A DNA stretch of 64,000 bases, from the NCBI GenBank assembly GCA_030700315.1, contig JAUYJO010000096.1, forward strand, positions 1 through 64,000, given 5' to 3'. How positions within the stretch are numbered: position 1 is the first letter of the stretch; each line of letters opens with the position of its first letter. Made by a program: the position numbers and the translations under genes. The stretch comes from Gallionella sp. GTDB taxonomy: Bacteria; Pseudomonadota; Gammaproteobacteria; Burkholderiales; Gallionellaceae. The notes beneath the pieces were generated by a model. It did not search any database, was not told where the DNA came from, and saw only the letters and a list, made by a program, of their open reading frames with translations. This document shows positions 22,649 through 31,138 of this stretch, one piece after another.

Positions 22649-24781
22649 ATGCAAACTGGTAAGAACAACATACTTCACTTCATCTATCGAGCCACGCAGT
22701 ATTTCCAGATTCCGGATTTCCAGCGCCCCTACACATGGAATGCCGAGATCGTGGAGGCGTTCTTGCACGACATTGAGCATGTCCGTGCATCTTCTCGCAA
22801 TCATTATTTCGGCACGGTCGTTTATGTCCCCGAGGCGGATCACTTCACGATCATTGATGGTCAGCAGCGGCTGACTACCACGCTCCTGATGCTCGTTGCA
22901 ATCTACCACATCCTGAATGAACAGCCTGACAAGTCGGTTGATATGAAGGCATCGGACATTCAAGAGGATTTTCTTTCGGCCAAGAAATACGGTGCATCCG
23001 ATAAAGACCGCAAGATTCTCCTCCGTACCGTTACGACGGACAACGCAGTATTCAAGAAACTTTTCGAGGGGCAAAGCCTAACTGCCGATGAAGCGGCGAA
23101 CCGCCAGAAGAAGACCTACGATCAGTTCAGGCGTTATTTTCTGCAACGCGACCATCTTGAAACCTACATTCGCACACTCGAACGATTCGAAATCATCACT
23201 GTCGCAATTGACTCCAACGATGACAATCCCCAGTTGATCTTCGAGAGCATCAATTCGACCGGCGCTCCGCTATCCAGTGGCGACAAAATCCGCAACTACT
23301 CGTTGATGCTCAACAGCGAGAGTGCTCGCCGCCATGTATATGACCGGTACTGGTCACAAATCGAGAAGATACTCACCCGGCGTGATGGCAATGAATTGAT
23401 TGATGACATCACCGGCTTTTATCGCCATTTTCTTCAGTGCAAGGCATGCGAGAATTTCGCGGAAGCACAAACTTACAGCCGCTTCAAGACCTTCTTTGAT
23501 GGCTTCGTCGAGCGCGAGCACACTATTGACCGGCTGGACGCTTACTACGAGGAGCTGCTTGTTTTCCTGGAAGCTTATTGCTTCATCCGTTACGGCGTCG
23601 ACCCGCATGACCGTTTCTCCGCATTCCGGGAGTATAACTTCCGCTTTCAGTATCTCGAAGTCGCGCCACGCATTTCCTTCCTGATGGACGTGCTGGTTCG
23701 TTACATCCGAGGAGCTTTGACGGAGCAGGAAATCTTGGGCATCTACAAGGCGCTTGAGATTTTCATTGTCCGCCGCCTGATATGCAATATGGGGACGGCA
23801 TCGATGAATAGGGCTATTCCCACTTGGTTCAAGCAGACGCAGCAGCTCCTGGAAAGGCATCCAGACAGTCCATTTGACGATGTCTTCAGGCGGCTTCTTC
23901 TGCGCGGCAGTGGAAGGACTCGCGTGTTTCCGAACGATGCGGAAGTCCGCAATGCGGTCGAGAATTACCCGATGGGAACCTATGTCAATCGTCTGATCAA
24001 CTACTTCTTGGCCTGCATCGAGGATTCTATACAGCCCAACGAATCGCGACTTCTTTTGCAACTTCGCAACGGCGATATCAAGCTTTCGATCGAACACATC
24101 ATGCCGCAGAAGCTCTCTGGTGCGTGGAAGCGTACGCTGGGCGAGAACGCCGAAATCATCCACGAGACATGGCTAAACCGCCTAGCTAATCTGACACTTA
24201 CAGGATATAACTCTACCTATTCGAATAAGCCATTCACTGAAAAGAAGGAATGCGAGAATGGGTTTGCGAACTCGCCCCTGAATATCAACCGTCATATCGC
24301 CGGATACGAAGTCTGGAATGAGGCGGTACTCAAACAGCGAGAATCATGGCTTGCAGATCGCATTTTGCTGGCATGGCCGACACTCACCTCATCCGTTAGC
24401 TCAGATGATGAGTCTCGCCCCGGTCGCTATTCCATCGGCGACAGCGTCAGCCTGACGCACACGAAGCCGGTCTACGTTGAAATTTGTGGAGACCGTTTTC
24501 CGGTTTCAAGCTGGCGGCAGCTTGCAGAGACAGTCTGCAAGCAACTTGCCAATCTGGATACTGCAATTTTTGAAACATTTCTGACTGATGAAGATTTCGC
24601 TCTCCGGGGCGGAGGGCGACTGGTGTCCAGTTCGAAGGATAGTCTCAGGAATTCGTGCGAGGTGATGCCAGACGTATTCGTCGAGACACACTTCTCGGCC
24701 AACGATCTGCGTGACTTGATAGCAAGAGTGGCTGAAAAGTATGAACTCGAAGACGAGATATTCTTTGAGTTAGAGCGGTAG
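22649..24781 (+). CDS. DUF262/DUF1524 protein, GmrSD-like type IV restriction enzyme family
   Basis: 710 residues. The N-terminal DUF262 domain shows IPDFQRPYTWN and IDGQQRLTTTLLML, the DGQQR motif that binds and hydrolyses nucleotides in GmrS/BrxU-like enzymes. The DUF1524 nuclease part carries the HNH-like SIEHIMPQ near residue 490, then NRLANLTLTGYNSTYSNK. A further C-terminal domain of about 110 residues (VYVEICGDRFPVSSWRQLA) is not assigned. Homologues restrict modified phage DNA or accompany BREX and other defence systems. The gene is intact, unlike its upstream neighbours. Confidence 0.85.
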   Translation: MQTGKNNILHFIYRATQYFQIPDFQRPYTWNAEIVEAFLHDIEHVRASSRNHYFGTVVYVPEADHFTIIDGQQRLTTTLLMLVAIYHILNEQPDKSVDMKASDIQEDFLSAKKYGASDKDRKILLRTVTTDNAVFKKLFEGQSLTADEAANRQKKTYDQFRRYFLQRDHLETYIRTLERFEIITVAIDSNDDNPQLIFESINSTGAPLSSGDKIRNYSLMLNSESARRHVYDRYWSQIEKILTRRDGNELIDDITGFYRHFLQCKACENFAEAQTYSRFKTFFDGFVEREHTIDRLDAYYEELLVFLEAYCFIRYGVDPHDRFSAFREYNFRFQYLEVAPRISFLMDVLVRYIRGALTEQEILGIYKALEIFIVRRLICNMGTASMNRAIPTWFKQTQQLLERHPDSPFDDVFRRLLLRGSGRTRVFPNDAEVRNAVENYPMGTYVNRLINYFLACIEDSIQPNESRLLLQLRNGDIKLSIEHIMPQKLSGAWKRTLGENAEIIHETWLNRLANLTLTGYNSTYSNKPFTEKKECENGFANSPLNINRHIAGYEVWNEAVLKQRESWLADRILLAWPTLTSSVSSDDESRPGRYSIGDSVSLTHTKPVYVEICGDRFPVSSWRQLAETVCKQLANLDTAIFETFLTDEDFALRGGGRLVSSSKDSLRNSCEVMPDVFVETHFSANDLRDLIARVAEKYELEDEIFFELER

Positions 24782-24817
24782 ACCTGGGGTGCGGCAAGTT
24801 GATGATGGGCGAGGCCG

Positions 24818-26056
24818 ATGAGTAAGTCGAAACGCAATATCTCCGCAGAACATCCAGACGCGCTCTTCGGGCGCGTCGTGTCCATCCTCGAACAGGCGCA
24901 GGGCAATGTCGTCAGGGCGGTGAACACGAATATGGTGCTGTCCTACTGGTTCATCGGGCGCGAGATTGTCGAGGAATTGCAGGGGGGCGAGGAACGGGCG
25001 GAGTACGGCAAAAAGGTCGTCGAAGACCTCTCCGCACGGCTCACCGAACGATACGGAAAAGGGTTTTCGGAGGAAAATCTTCAGTTGTTTCGAAGGTTTT
25101 ATCGTGTGTACTGCGACCGTGTTGCAATTTCGTACCCACCGGGTACGAAATTCGGAGAGACACAAAAATCGTACCCGGCGGGCACGAAATCCGGCATGGC
25201 ACAGATTCTCTGCCCGCCGGGTGGAGAATCGGGAGATACGGGAAAAATGTCCCCATTGGGGATAGAGTTGCCAAAAAGCTCCCCAGCGGGTGACGAATTG
25301 CCGCAAGGTTTCTCGCCCCAGCTCACTTGGTCGCATTACCGCGCCCTGATGCGGGTGGAGAATGTGGCCGCCCGCGATTTCTACGAGCGGGAAGCCGCTG
25401 AATGCGGCTGGTCGAAGGTGCAACTGGAGCGGCAGATTCACAGTTTCTACTACGACCGGATTGTTGCCAATCGCGGCGAGCAGGGGCTGCTGCCCGATGG
25501 CAGGGAGCGTCTGCCCGGCGAAAGGGTTGAGCCATCCCACCTGCTCAAGTCGCCGATGGTGCTGGAGTTTCTGGGGCTTCCCGAATCGCATGAACTGCAT
25601 GAAAGCAGGCTCGAACAGGCCATCATCGACAACCTGCAAAACTTCCTGCTGGAACTCGGCAAGGGGTTTTCATTTGTTGCCCGGCAAAAGCACATCCGAT
25701 TCGGCGACGACGATTTCTATGTTGATCTGGTTTTCTACAACTACGTCCTGAAGTGTTTCCTGCTGCTGGATCTGAAAATGGGCAAGCTCACCCATGCCGA
25801 TATCGGGCAGATGGACGGCTATGTCAGGCTCTACGAAGACCGGTTCAAAATCCCCGGCGACAATCCCACCATCGGTTTGCTGCTGTGCTCTGACAAAAGC
25901 GAGGCGGTTGCCAAGTACTCGATCCTGAACGAGAACAAGCAGATTTTTGCGTCGAAATACCTGCCAAATCTGCCGACGGAAGAGCAGCTCCGGCTGGAGA
26001 TCGAGAGGGAACGGCACCTCATCGAGTCCGCCTTGGAGGATCGCGCCAGTGAGTAA
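24818..26056 (+). CDS. DUF1016 (YhcG-type) PDDEXK nuclease with palindrome-encoded linker
   Basis: 412 residues. The DUF1016 N-terminal helical domain (about 15-95; VLSYWFIGREIVEELQGG, YGKGFSEENLQLFRRFY) precedes the PDDEXK nuclease domain (about 235-405; LLELGKGFSFVARQ, FYVDLVFYN, FLLLDLKMGKLTHADIGQMDGY). Acidic and lysine active-site residues are in VDLVFY and LDLK. Between them, after LTWSHYRALM and before, lies an unusual insert (about 103-165) encoded by five successive hairpins (see 25126-25306). YhcG-type proteins are often restriction-linked. It may act with the DUF262 gene upstream. Confidence 0.85.
   Translation: MSKSKRNISAEHPDALFGRVVSILEQAQGNVVRAVNTNMVLSYWFIGREIVEELQGGEERAEYGKKVVEDLSARLTERYGKGFSEENLQLFRRFYRVYCDRVAISYPPGTKFGETQKSYPAGTKSGMAQILCPPGGESGDTGKMSPLGIELPKSSPAGDELPQGFSPQLTWSHYRALMRVENVAARDFYEREAAECGWSKVQLERQIHSFYYDRIVANRGEQGLLPDGRERLPGERVEPSHLLKSPMVLEFLGLPESHELHESRLEQAIIDNLQNFLLELGKGFSFVARQKHIRFGDDDFYVDLVFYNYVLKCFLLLDLKMGKLTHADIGQMDGYVRLYEDRFKIPGDNPTIGLLLCSDKSEAVAKYSILNENKQIFASKYLPNLPTEEQLRLEIERERHLIESALEDRASE
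25126..25306. repeat. series of five palindromes in the DUF1016 linker
   Basis: Five hairpins follow at intervals of about 35-40 bases: TCGTACCCACCGGGTACGA, TCGTACCCGGCGGGCACGA, CTCTGCCCGCCGGGTGGAGA, GTCCCCATTGGGGATAG and a weaker GCTCCCCAGCGGGTGACGA. The first two are nearly alike; the later ones diverge. They stay in frame and encode repeats of the pattern PPG-TK-G, PAGTKSG, PPGGESG. Confidence 0.7.
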
Positions 26057-26103
26057 TGCGCTTTTTATGCTCAATGCCATCGATATGTCATCGACAGACC
26101 GTC

Positions 26104-26241
26104 ATGAGTAAACCCAGCATCGAGGAAATCCTCGCACCCAGGCCGGAAGCCCGGCCGCGTATCTACGCCTACTCGATTGATGACAAGGCGCACAAGGGTC
26201 TCCTCTTCCCACGAAACATAGTCGCGCTGTGCGCTCTTTAA
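26104..26241 (+). pseudogene. 5' stub of a GIY-YIG/helicase restriction gene
   Basis: The ATG at 26104 opens MSKPSIEEILAPRPEARPRI, then YAYSIDDKAHKGLL, the characteristic start of large restriction-associated proteins that combine a GIY-YIG-like N-terminus with a helicase. After about 38 codons the match is lost (FPRNIVALCAL, stop). This marks the right edge of the restriction island by deletion. Inferred from family memory. Confidence 0.5.
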
Positions 26242-26333
26242 GTTTCTGAATGAAAGCTGTCATTCATGCGTAAGGGATAGAGCAATATGCCTTATTCTGG
26301 TTTTGCAATTCCCCTGATGCACGGCACTCCCCG

Positions 26334-26339
26334 TATAAT
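26334..26339 (+). promoter_or_regulatory. -10 box upstream of hemJ
   Basis: A perfect TATAAT lies 33 bases before the hemJ ATG. No good -35 sits at 16-18 bases; TTGCAA is 25 bases upstream, too far. A weak or activator-dependent promoter is possible. Confidence 0.35.
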
Positions 26340-26371
26340 TCGGCCATCGTAAATTCAAGTGACCACCGATC

Positions 26372-26782
26372 ATGTTATGGGTTAAGTCGTTTCATATTAT
26401 TTTCGTCGTAAGCTGGTTTGCCGGCTTGTTCTATTTGCCGCGCATTTTCGTCAACCACGCGATGGCGACCGAAGCTGCGGAAATCGCGCGGCTCAAGCTG
26501 ATGGAGGGCAAGCTGTACCGTTTTGTCACGCCGATCGGTGCGCTGGCGATCCTCTTCGGCTTCTGGCTGTCGATCGGCTACGGCTTTTCCGGGGGCTGGC
26601 TGCACGCCAAAACCGCGCTGGCGATGCTGCTGGTGGCTTATCACTTGTATTGCGGCCATCTGGTCAAACAATTCGCCGCCGACCGCAACACGCGCAGCCA
26701 CGTGTTCTACCGCTGGTTCAACGAGGCTCCCGTGTTGCTGCTGACCGCTATCGTTATCCTCGTCACCGTCAAACCATTTTAA
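26372..26782 (+). CDS. hemJ: HemJ-type protoporphyrinogen IX oxidase (CopD-like membrane protein)
   Basis: 136 residues with four hydrophobic segments. It begins MLWVKSFHIIFVVSWFAGLFYLPR, with the histidine, arginine and the later lysine (KLMEGKLYRF) that mark HemJ/UPF0093 proteins. HemJ oxidises protoporphyrinogen IX to protoporphyrin IX in haem synthesis in many proteobacteria. The next gene starts three bases after its stop, so both are probably co-transcribed. Confidence 0.85.
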   Translation: MLWVKSFHIIFVVSWFAGLFYLPRIFVNHAMATEAAEIARLKLMEGKLYRFVTPIGALAILFGFWLSIGYGFSGGWLHAKTALAMLLVAYHLYCGHLVKQFAADRNTRSHVFYRWFNEAPVLLLTAIVILVTVKPF

Positions 26783-26785
26783 TTT

Positions 26786-27982
26786 ATGCCTGATTTTTTC
26801 GCCCCCTGCCCGCGCGGCCTGGAAGCCTTACTGTGCGGCGACCTTGAAGCGCTCGGCGCAAATAACGTGCGCAGCGCCGAGGGCGGGGTACATTTTTCCG
26901 GCGATTGGACACTGTGTTATCGCGCCAATCTGGAGAATCGCATTGCCAGCCGCATCTTGTGGCGCGTCGCAGAAACGCAATATCGCAACGAACAGGATAT
27001 TTACAAGGCGGCGTTCGATCTGCAATGGCAGCGCTGGTTTGACGTGGCCCACACCATCCGCGTCAACACCACCGCGATACGCTGCCCGCTGAAGAGCGTG
27101 GAATTCATCACGCTGCTGGTCAAGGACGCGGTGTGCGACCGCTTCCGCGCCCACTGCAACGAACGCCCCAGCGTGGACACGCTGACACCGGACATCCGCA
27201 TCCATGTATTCATCGAAGACAGCAAACTGATGCTGTATCTGGATACCTCCGGCGACGCGCTGTTCAAGCGCGGCATACGCTCACACACCAACATCGCGCC
27301 GATCCGGGAGAACCTGGCGGCGGGCATTTTGCGTTTGGCAAAATGGCAGCCGGGCACACCGCTGCTCGACCCGATGTGCGGCAGCGGCACGTTTTTGATC
27401 GAGGCGGCGCAGATGTCGCTGAACATCCAGCCAGGTATCGCGCGCAGCTTCGCCTTCGAGAAACTGAAAAATCTTGATGCGTCGAAGTGGCAGGCGATGC
27501 GCGAACAGGCTATTGCCGCGCAACTTCCGCCCAAGCCGCTGGAAATTTTCGGCAGCGACCTGTACGGCGATGCGATGAAGACCGCATGGCGCAACTTGCA
27601 GGAAGCGGGGTTGGCGGAATGCGTGCAGCTCAAGCAGGCCAATATTCTGGAAATTTCGGCCCCGGCTGAATACGGTGTGCTGGTGGCGAATCTGCCCTAC
27701 GGCGAGCGCATGGGAGAGCTGGACGAACTGGCGGAGCTGTACCCCAAACTGGGCGATGCGCTGAAGAAAAAATTCGGCGGCTGGACGGCTTATTTATTTA
27801 CCGCCGACAAGGCGATTTTGAAACTGATGCGCTTGTCGCCGTCCAAGCGTACCCCGCTGTTCAACGGGGCCATCGAATGCCGCCTGCTGGAATATAAAAT
27901 CGTGGCGGGCAGCAATCGCCCGAAACCGGCGGTAACGAACCCGCAAAACAGTTATTCCATTTCCCATTCAATAGGAAAATAA
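26786..27982 (+). CDS. rlmL: THUMP-domain 23S rRNA guanine-N2 methyltransferase (RlmL-type)
   Basis: 398 residues: an N-terminal ferredoxin-like/THUMP region (1-165; FFAPCPRGLEALLCGDLEALG), then a Rossmann methyltransferase with LLDPMCGSGTFLIEAA near residue 195, GSDLYGDAM and catalytic ANLPYGERMG near 300. This matches the RlmL N-terminal half without the RlmK fusion of E. coli; the exact target base is inferred from the family. The last 11 residues (NSYSISHSIGK) and the stop are encoded by the miniature element at 27950-28069, a graft on the native end. Confidence 0.88.
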   Translation: MPDFFAPCPRGLEALLCGDLEALGANNVRSAEGGVHFSGDWTLCYRANLENRIASRILWRVAETQYRNEQDIYKAAFDLQWQRWFDVAHTIRVNTTAIRCPLKSVEFITLLVKDAVCDRFRAHCNERPSVDTLTPDIRIHVFIEDSKLMLYLDTSGDALFKRGIRSHTNIAPIRENLAAGILRLAKWQPGTPLLDPMCGSGTFLIEAAQMSLNIQPGIARSFAFEKLKNLDASKWQAMREQAIAAQLPPKPLEIFGSDLYGDAMKTAWRNLQEAGLAECVQLKQANILEISAPAEYGVLVANLPYGERMGELDELAELYPKLGDALKKKFGGWTAYLFTADKAILKLMRLSPSKRTPLFNGAIECRLLEYKIVAGSNRPKPAVTNPQNSYSISHSIGK

Positions 27983-28069
27983 TCCGTAGGTCGGGCTCCG
28001 CCCGACATCTGTATCCGGCGGGTAGAACCCGCCCTACGATTTGCTCTATTGATCGAGAATTGTAATTAA
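27950..28069. mobile_element. miniature element (family B), copy 2
   Basis: Left end GTTATTCCATTTCCCATTC, right end CTCTATTGATCGAGAATTG, with the same internal GGTCGGGCTCCGCCCGAC and GGCGGGTAGAACCCGCC hairpins as copies 1 and 3. It fills the whole gap between the convergent rlmL and pilU genes. It supplies the stop codons of both and could act as a bidirectional terminator. Confidence 0.75.
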
Positions 28070-29202
28070 CTCAGCTTCAAATTCTCCGTACCGCTCATCA
28101 CATCCCGGTCCCCGCTCAGCTTGCTTTCCAGCTTGATGCGCAAGCGCAGGTCGTTGACCGAGTCGGCGTTCTTCAGCGCTTCCTCATAGGCGATCATGCC
28201 GGACTCGTACAAGTTGTACAGCGCGCCGTCGAAGGTCTCCATGCCCAGTTCGCGCGATTTGGCCATCACGCCCTTGATAGAATTCACCTCGCCCTTGAAA
28301 ATCAGGTCGGCAATCAGCGGCGAATTGAGCAGGATTTCGATTGCGGCGGCACGACCGGCACCGCCCTTCTTCGGGATCAGCCGCTGCGAAATCAGCGACT
28401 TGATATTCAGCGACAAGTCCATCAGCAATTGTTCGCGGCGCTCTTCAGGGAAAAAGTTGATGATGCGGTCCAGCGCCTGATTGGCGCTGTTGGCGTGCAG
28501 TGTGGCCATGCAAAGGTGGCCGGTTTCGGCAAAGGCCACCGCGTATTCCATGGTCTCGCGGTCGCGAATTTCGCCGATCAGAATCACGTCCGGCGCCTGG
28601 CGCAGCGTGTTCTTCAGCGCGTTGTGCCAGTTCTCGGTATCCACGCCGACTTCGCGGTGGGTGATGATGCAATTGGCATGTTCATGCACGTATTCCACCG
28701 GGTCTTCGATGGTGATGATGTGTCCGTAGCTGTTCCTGTTGCGGTGGCCTATCATCGCCGCCAGCGTAGTCGATTTGCCCGAACCGGTACCGCCGACCAA
28801 AATCACCAGGCCACGTTTGGTCATCACGATGTCTTTCAGCACCGGTGGCATACCCATCTCGTCGAGATCGGGAATCTTGGTGGTGATGGTGCGCAGCACC
28901 ATGCCGGCACGCTGCTGCTGCATGAAGATATTCACGCGAAAACGCCCGATGCCGGGCGGGCTGATCGCGAAATTGCATTCATGCGTCGCCTCGAATTCGG
29001 CGGCCTGCTTGTCGTTCATGATCGCGCGCGCCAGCTCCTGGGTATGCACCGGGGTCAGCGCCTGATTGGAAACAGGCGTCATCTTCCCGTCCACCTTGAA
29101 CGCCGGCGGAAACCCGGCGGTGATGAACAAGTCGGAAGCCTTCTTGCCGATCATGCCGCGCAATAAATTGTGGATTAGCTCGGTGGCCTGGTCTCTTTCC
29201 AT
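28066..29202 (-). CDS. pilU: type IV pilus retraction ATPase, PilU
   Basis: 378 residues. GspE-superfamily ATPase with Walker A GGTGSGKSTT, the Asp box ITIEDPVEYVHEH, Walker B APDVILIGEIRD and the His box GHLCMATLHANSA. It starts NLLRGMIGKKASDLFITAGFPP, as in PilU rather than PilT. PilU works with PilT on pilus retraction at the inner membrane. It lies 123 bases downstream of pilT on the same strand, so they may form an operon. Its stop codon overlaps the end of the family B element. Confidence 0.94.
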   Translation of the reverse strand: MERDQATELIHNLLRGMIGKKASDLFITAGFPPAFKVDGKMTPVSNQALTPVHTQELARAIMNDKQAAEFEATHECNFAISPPGIGRFRVNIFMQQQRAGMVLRTITTKIPDLDEMGMPPVLKDIVMTKRGLVILVGGTGSGKSTTLAAMIGHRNRNSYGHIITIEDPVEYVHEHANCIITHREVGVDTENWHNALKNTLRQAPDVILIGEIRDRETMEYAVAFAETGHLCMATLHANSANQALDRIINFFPEERREQLLMDLSLNIKSLISQRLIPKKGGAGRAAAIEILLNSPLIADLIFKGEVNSIKGVMAKSRELGMETFDGALYNLYESGMIAYEEALKNADSVNDLRLRIKLESKLSGDRDVMSGTENLKLS

Positions 29203-29276
29203 ATAAAGCTCCTAATATCGCTATAAGCTATTAACCCAGCTAGTTCATTAGCTATTGGGCATTGAAAAACAATGGG

Positions 29277-29307
29277 TTGTAGGTCGGGCTTCAGCCCGAC
29301 CTACGCC
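29277..29307. repeat. small palindrome between pilT and pilU
   Basis: GTAGGTCGGGCTTCAGCCCG continues into ACCTAC, a near-perfect hairpin of about 13 bp stem. It has the same GTAGGTCGGG arm as the cores of the family A and B elements, but without their terminal repeats. It may be a transcript-processing or stabilising hairpin between the two ATPase genes. Confidence 0.6.
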
Positions 29308-29325
29308 ACAATGGATTACCTGGGG

Positions 29326-30369
29326 TTAACCAGGAAACATATCCTTGTTCATCGCCTTGCTGCGCGCTTCTGCCGGCGTAACCTGCCCATTTTTAACCAG
29401 TACGCTCAGGCATTGATCGAGGGTCTGCATACCCAGATTCTGGCCGGTCTGGATGGCCGAATACATCTGCGGCACCTTGGCCTCGCGGATCAAATTGCGG
29501 ATCGCCGGGGTGCAGATCATGATTTCGTGCGCCGCCACCCGCCCGGTGCCGTCCTTGGTCTTGAGCAGCGCCTGCGAGATCACCGCGCGCAGCGACTCGG
29601 ACAACATCGCGCGCACCATTTCCTTTTCATCGGCGGGGAACACGTCGATGATACGATCGATAGTCTTAGCCGCCGAGCTGGTGTGCAACGTGCCGAACAC
29701 CAGGTGGCCGGTTTCCGCCGCAGACATCGCCAGGCGGATGGTTTCCAGATCGCGCATTTCGCCGACCAGAATGATGTCCGGGTCTTCGCGCAGCGCCGAG
29801 CGCAAGGCGTTCTGGAACGACAGCGTATCCCGTCCGACTTCGCGCTGGTTGATCAGGCATTTTTTGCTTTCATGCACGAACTCGATCGGGTCTTCCACCG
29901 TCAGGATGTGGCCCAGTTCGTTTTCGTTGCGATGGTTGACCATCGCCGCCAGCGTGGTGGACTTGCCGGAGCCGGTCGGCCCTGTGACCAGCACCATACC
30001 GCGCGGATAATCCGAAATAGTCTCGAAGCTCTTCGGTGCCTTGAGGTCTTCCAACGACAAAATCTTGGAAGGGATGGTGCGCATGACGGCGGCTGCGCCG
30101 CGATTCTGGATGAAGGCATTCACGCGAAAACGCGCCAGCCCCGGCACCTCGAAGGAAAAATCAACTTCCTTGTTTTCCTCGTAGAACTTGCGTTGCTTGT
30201 CGTTCATGATGTCGTACACCAGCGCATGAACTTCCTTGTGTTCCATCGCCGGCAGATTGATGCGGCGCATGTCGCCGTGCACGCGTATCATTGGCGGCAG
30301 GCCGGCGGAGAGGTGCAGGTCGGAGGCTTTGTTTTTGACGCCGAAGGCAAGTAGTTCGGTGATATCCAT
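29326..30369 (-). CDS. pilT: type IV pilus retraction ATPase, PilT
   Basis: 347 residues. It opens MDITELLAFGVKNKASDLHLSAG, the typical PilT start. Motifs: Walker A GPTGSGKSTT, Asp box LTVEDPIEFVHES, Walker B DPDIILVGEMRD, His box GHLVFGTLHTSSA, and the C-terminal AIRNLIREAKVPQMYS with the retraction-specific AIRNLIRE. It depolymerises the pilus for twitching motility. Divergent from yggS, with 67 bases between, the usual proteobacterial arrangement. Confidence 0.97.
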   Translation of the reverse strand: MDITELLAFGVKNKASDLHLSAGLPPMIRVHGDMRRINLPAMEHKEVHALVYDIMNDKQRKFYEENKEVDFSFEVPGLARFRVNAFIQNRGAAAVMRTIPSKILSLEDLKAPKSFETISDYPRGMVLVTGPTGSGKSTTLAAMVNHRNENELGHILTVEDPIEFVHESKKCLINQREVGRDTLSFQNALRSALREDPDIILVGEMRDLETIRLAMSAAETGHLVFGTLHTSSAAKTIDRIIDVFPADEKEMVRAMLSESLRAVISQALLKTKDGTGRVAAHEIMICTPAIRNLIREAKVPQMYSAIQTGQNLGMQTLDQCLSVLVKNGQVTPAEARSKAMNKDMFPG

Positions 30370-30436
30370 TATAATCTTCCCTGTTTGATGTTGCGGCCAT
30401 GAACCGCGCGAAAAGGATTATGCAGCGCATGGGATT

Positions 30437-31138
30437 ATGACAACAATCGCTTCCAACTTGCAAGCCGTACGCGACGCGATGGCGGTCGCTGCCGCCGAAG
30501 CAGAGCGCGCCCCGGACGATGTCAACCTGCTGGCAGTCAGCAAATCCTTCGCGCCCGAAGCAATCCGCGAAGCCTATGAGGGCGGGCAGACCCGCTTTGC
30601 CGAAAGCTACCTCCAGGAAGCGCTGCACAAAATCGCCGCGCTGCACGACCTGCCCATCGAGTGGCACTTCATCGGGCCGATCCAAGGCAACAAGACGCGC
30701 GCCATCGCGGAACACTTCGCCTGGGTACACAGCGTGGATCGCCTGAAGATCGCCGAACGGCTGTCCGCACAGCGCCCCGCGCACCTGCCGCCGTTGCAGG
30801 CGTGCCTGCAAGTGAACATCAGCAATGAAGCCAGCAAGAGCGGCATACCACACGATGCAGCGGCGCAACTGGCGAAAGCGGTCGCGCTTCTGCCGCGTCT
30901 CAGGCTGCGCGGGCTGATGGCCATCCCCGCGCCCAGCGACGAGGTTGCCGTGCAACGCGAGGCATTCGCGCGATTGCGTGAGTTGTTTGAACAATTGAAC
31001 CGGCAGGGAATGCAACTGGATACCCTGTCGATGGGCATGTCGCACGACTTTGCCGCCGCCATCGCGGAAGGCGCGACCATGGTGCGCATCGGCACGGCGA
31101 TATTCGGCAACCGAATTTATCAAAAGGAAACAACATGA
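30437..31138 (+). CDS. yggS: YggS/PLPHP pyridoxal-phosphate homeostasis protein
   Basis: 233 residues in an alanine-racemase-like barrel. The PLP lysine is in NLLAVSKSF near residue 36, with FAESYLQEA, EWHFIGPIQGNKTR and the phosphate-binding LSMGMSHDF near the C-terminus. It buffers PLP and affects amino-acid and keto-acid balance. First gene of yggS-proC-yggT-yggU; overlaps proC by ATGA. Confidence 0.96.
   Translation: MTTIASNLQAVRDAMAVAAAEAERAPDDVNLLAVSKSFAPEAIREAYEGGQTRFAESYLQEALHKIAALHDLPIEWHFIGPIQGNKTRAIAEHFAWVHSVDRLKIAERLSAQRPAHLPPLQACLQVNISNEASKSGIPHDAAAQLAKAVALLPRLRLRGLMAIPAPSDEVAVQREAFARLRELFEQLNRQGMQLDTLSMGMSHDFAAAIAEGATMVRIGTAIFGNRIYQKETT

Noticed and set aside
25126..25306. CRISPR-like array in the DUF1016 gene
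   Set aside because: Units are degenerate palindromes in frame within a gene, with no constant repeat and unique spacers.
26304..26339. TTGCAA/TATAAT promoter for hemJ
   Set aside because: The spacing is 25 bases; only the -10 box was kept, with low confidence.
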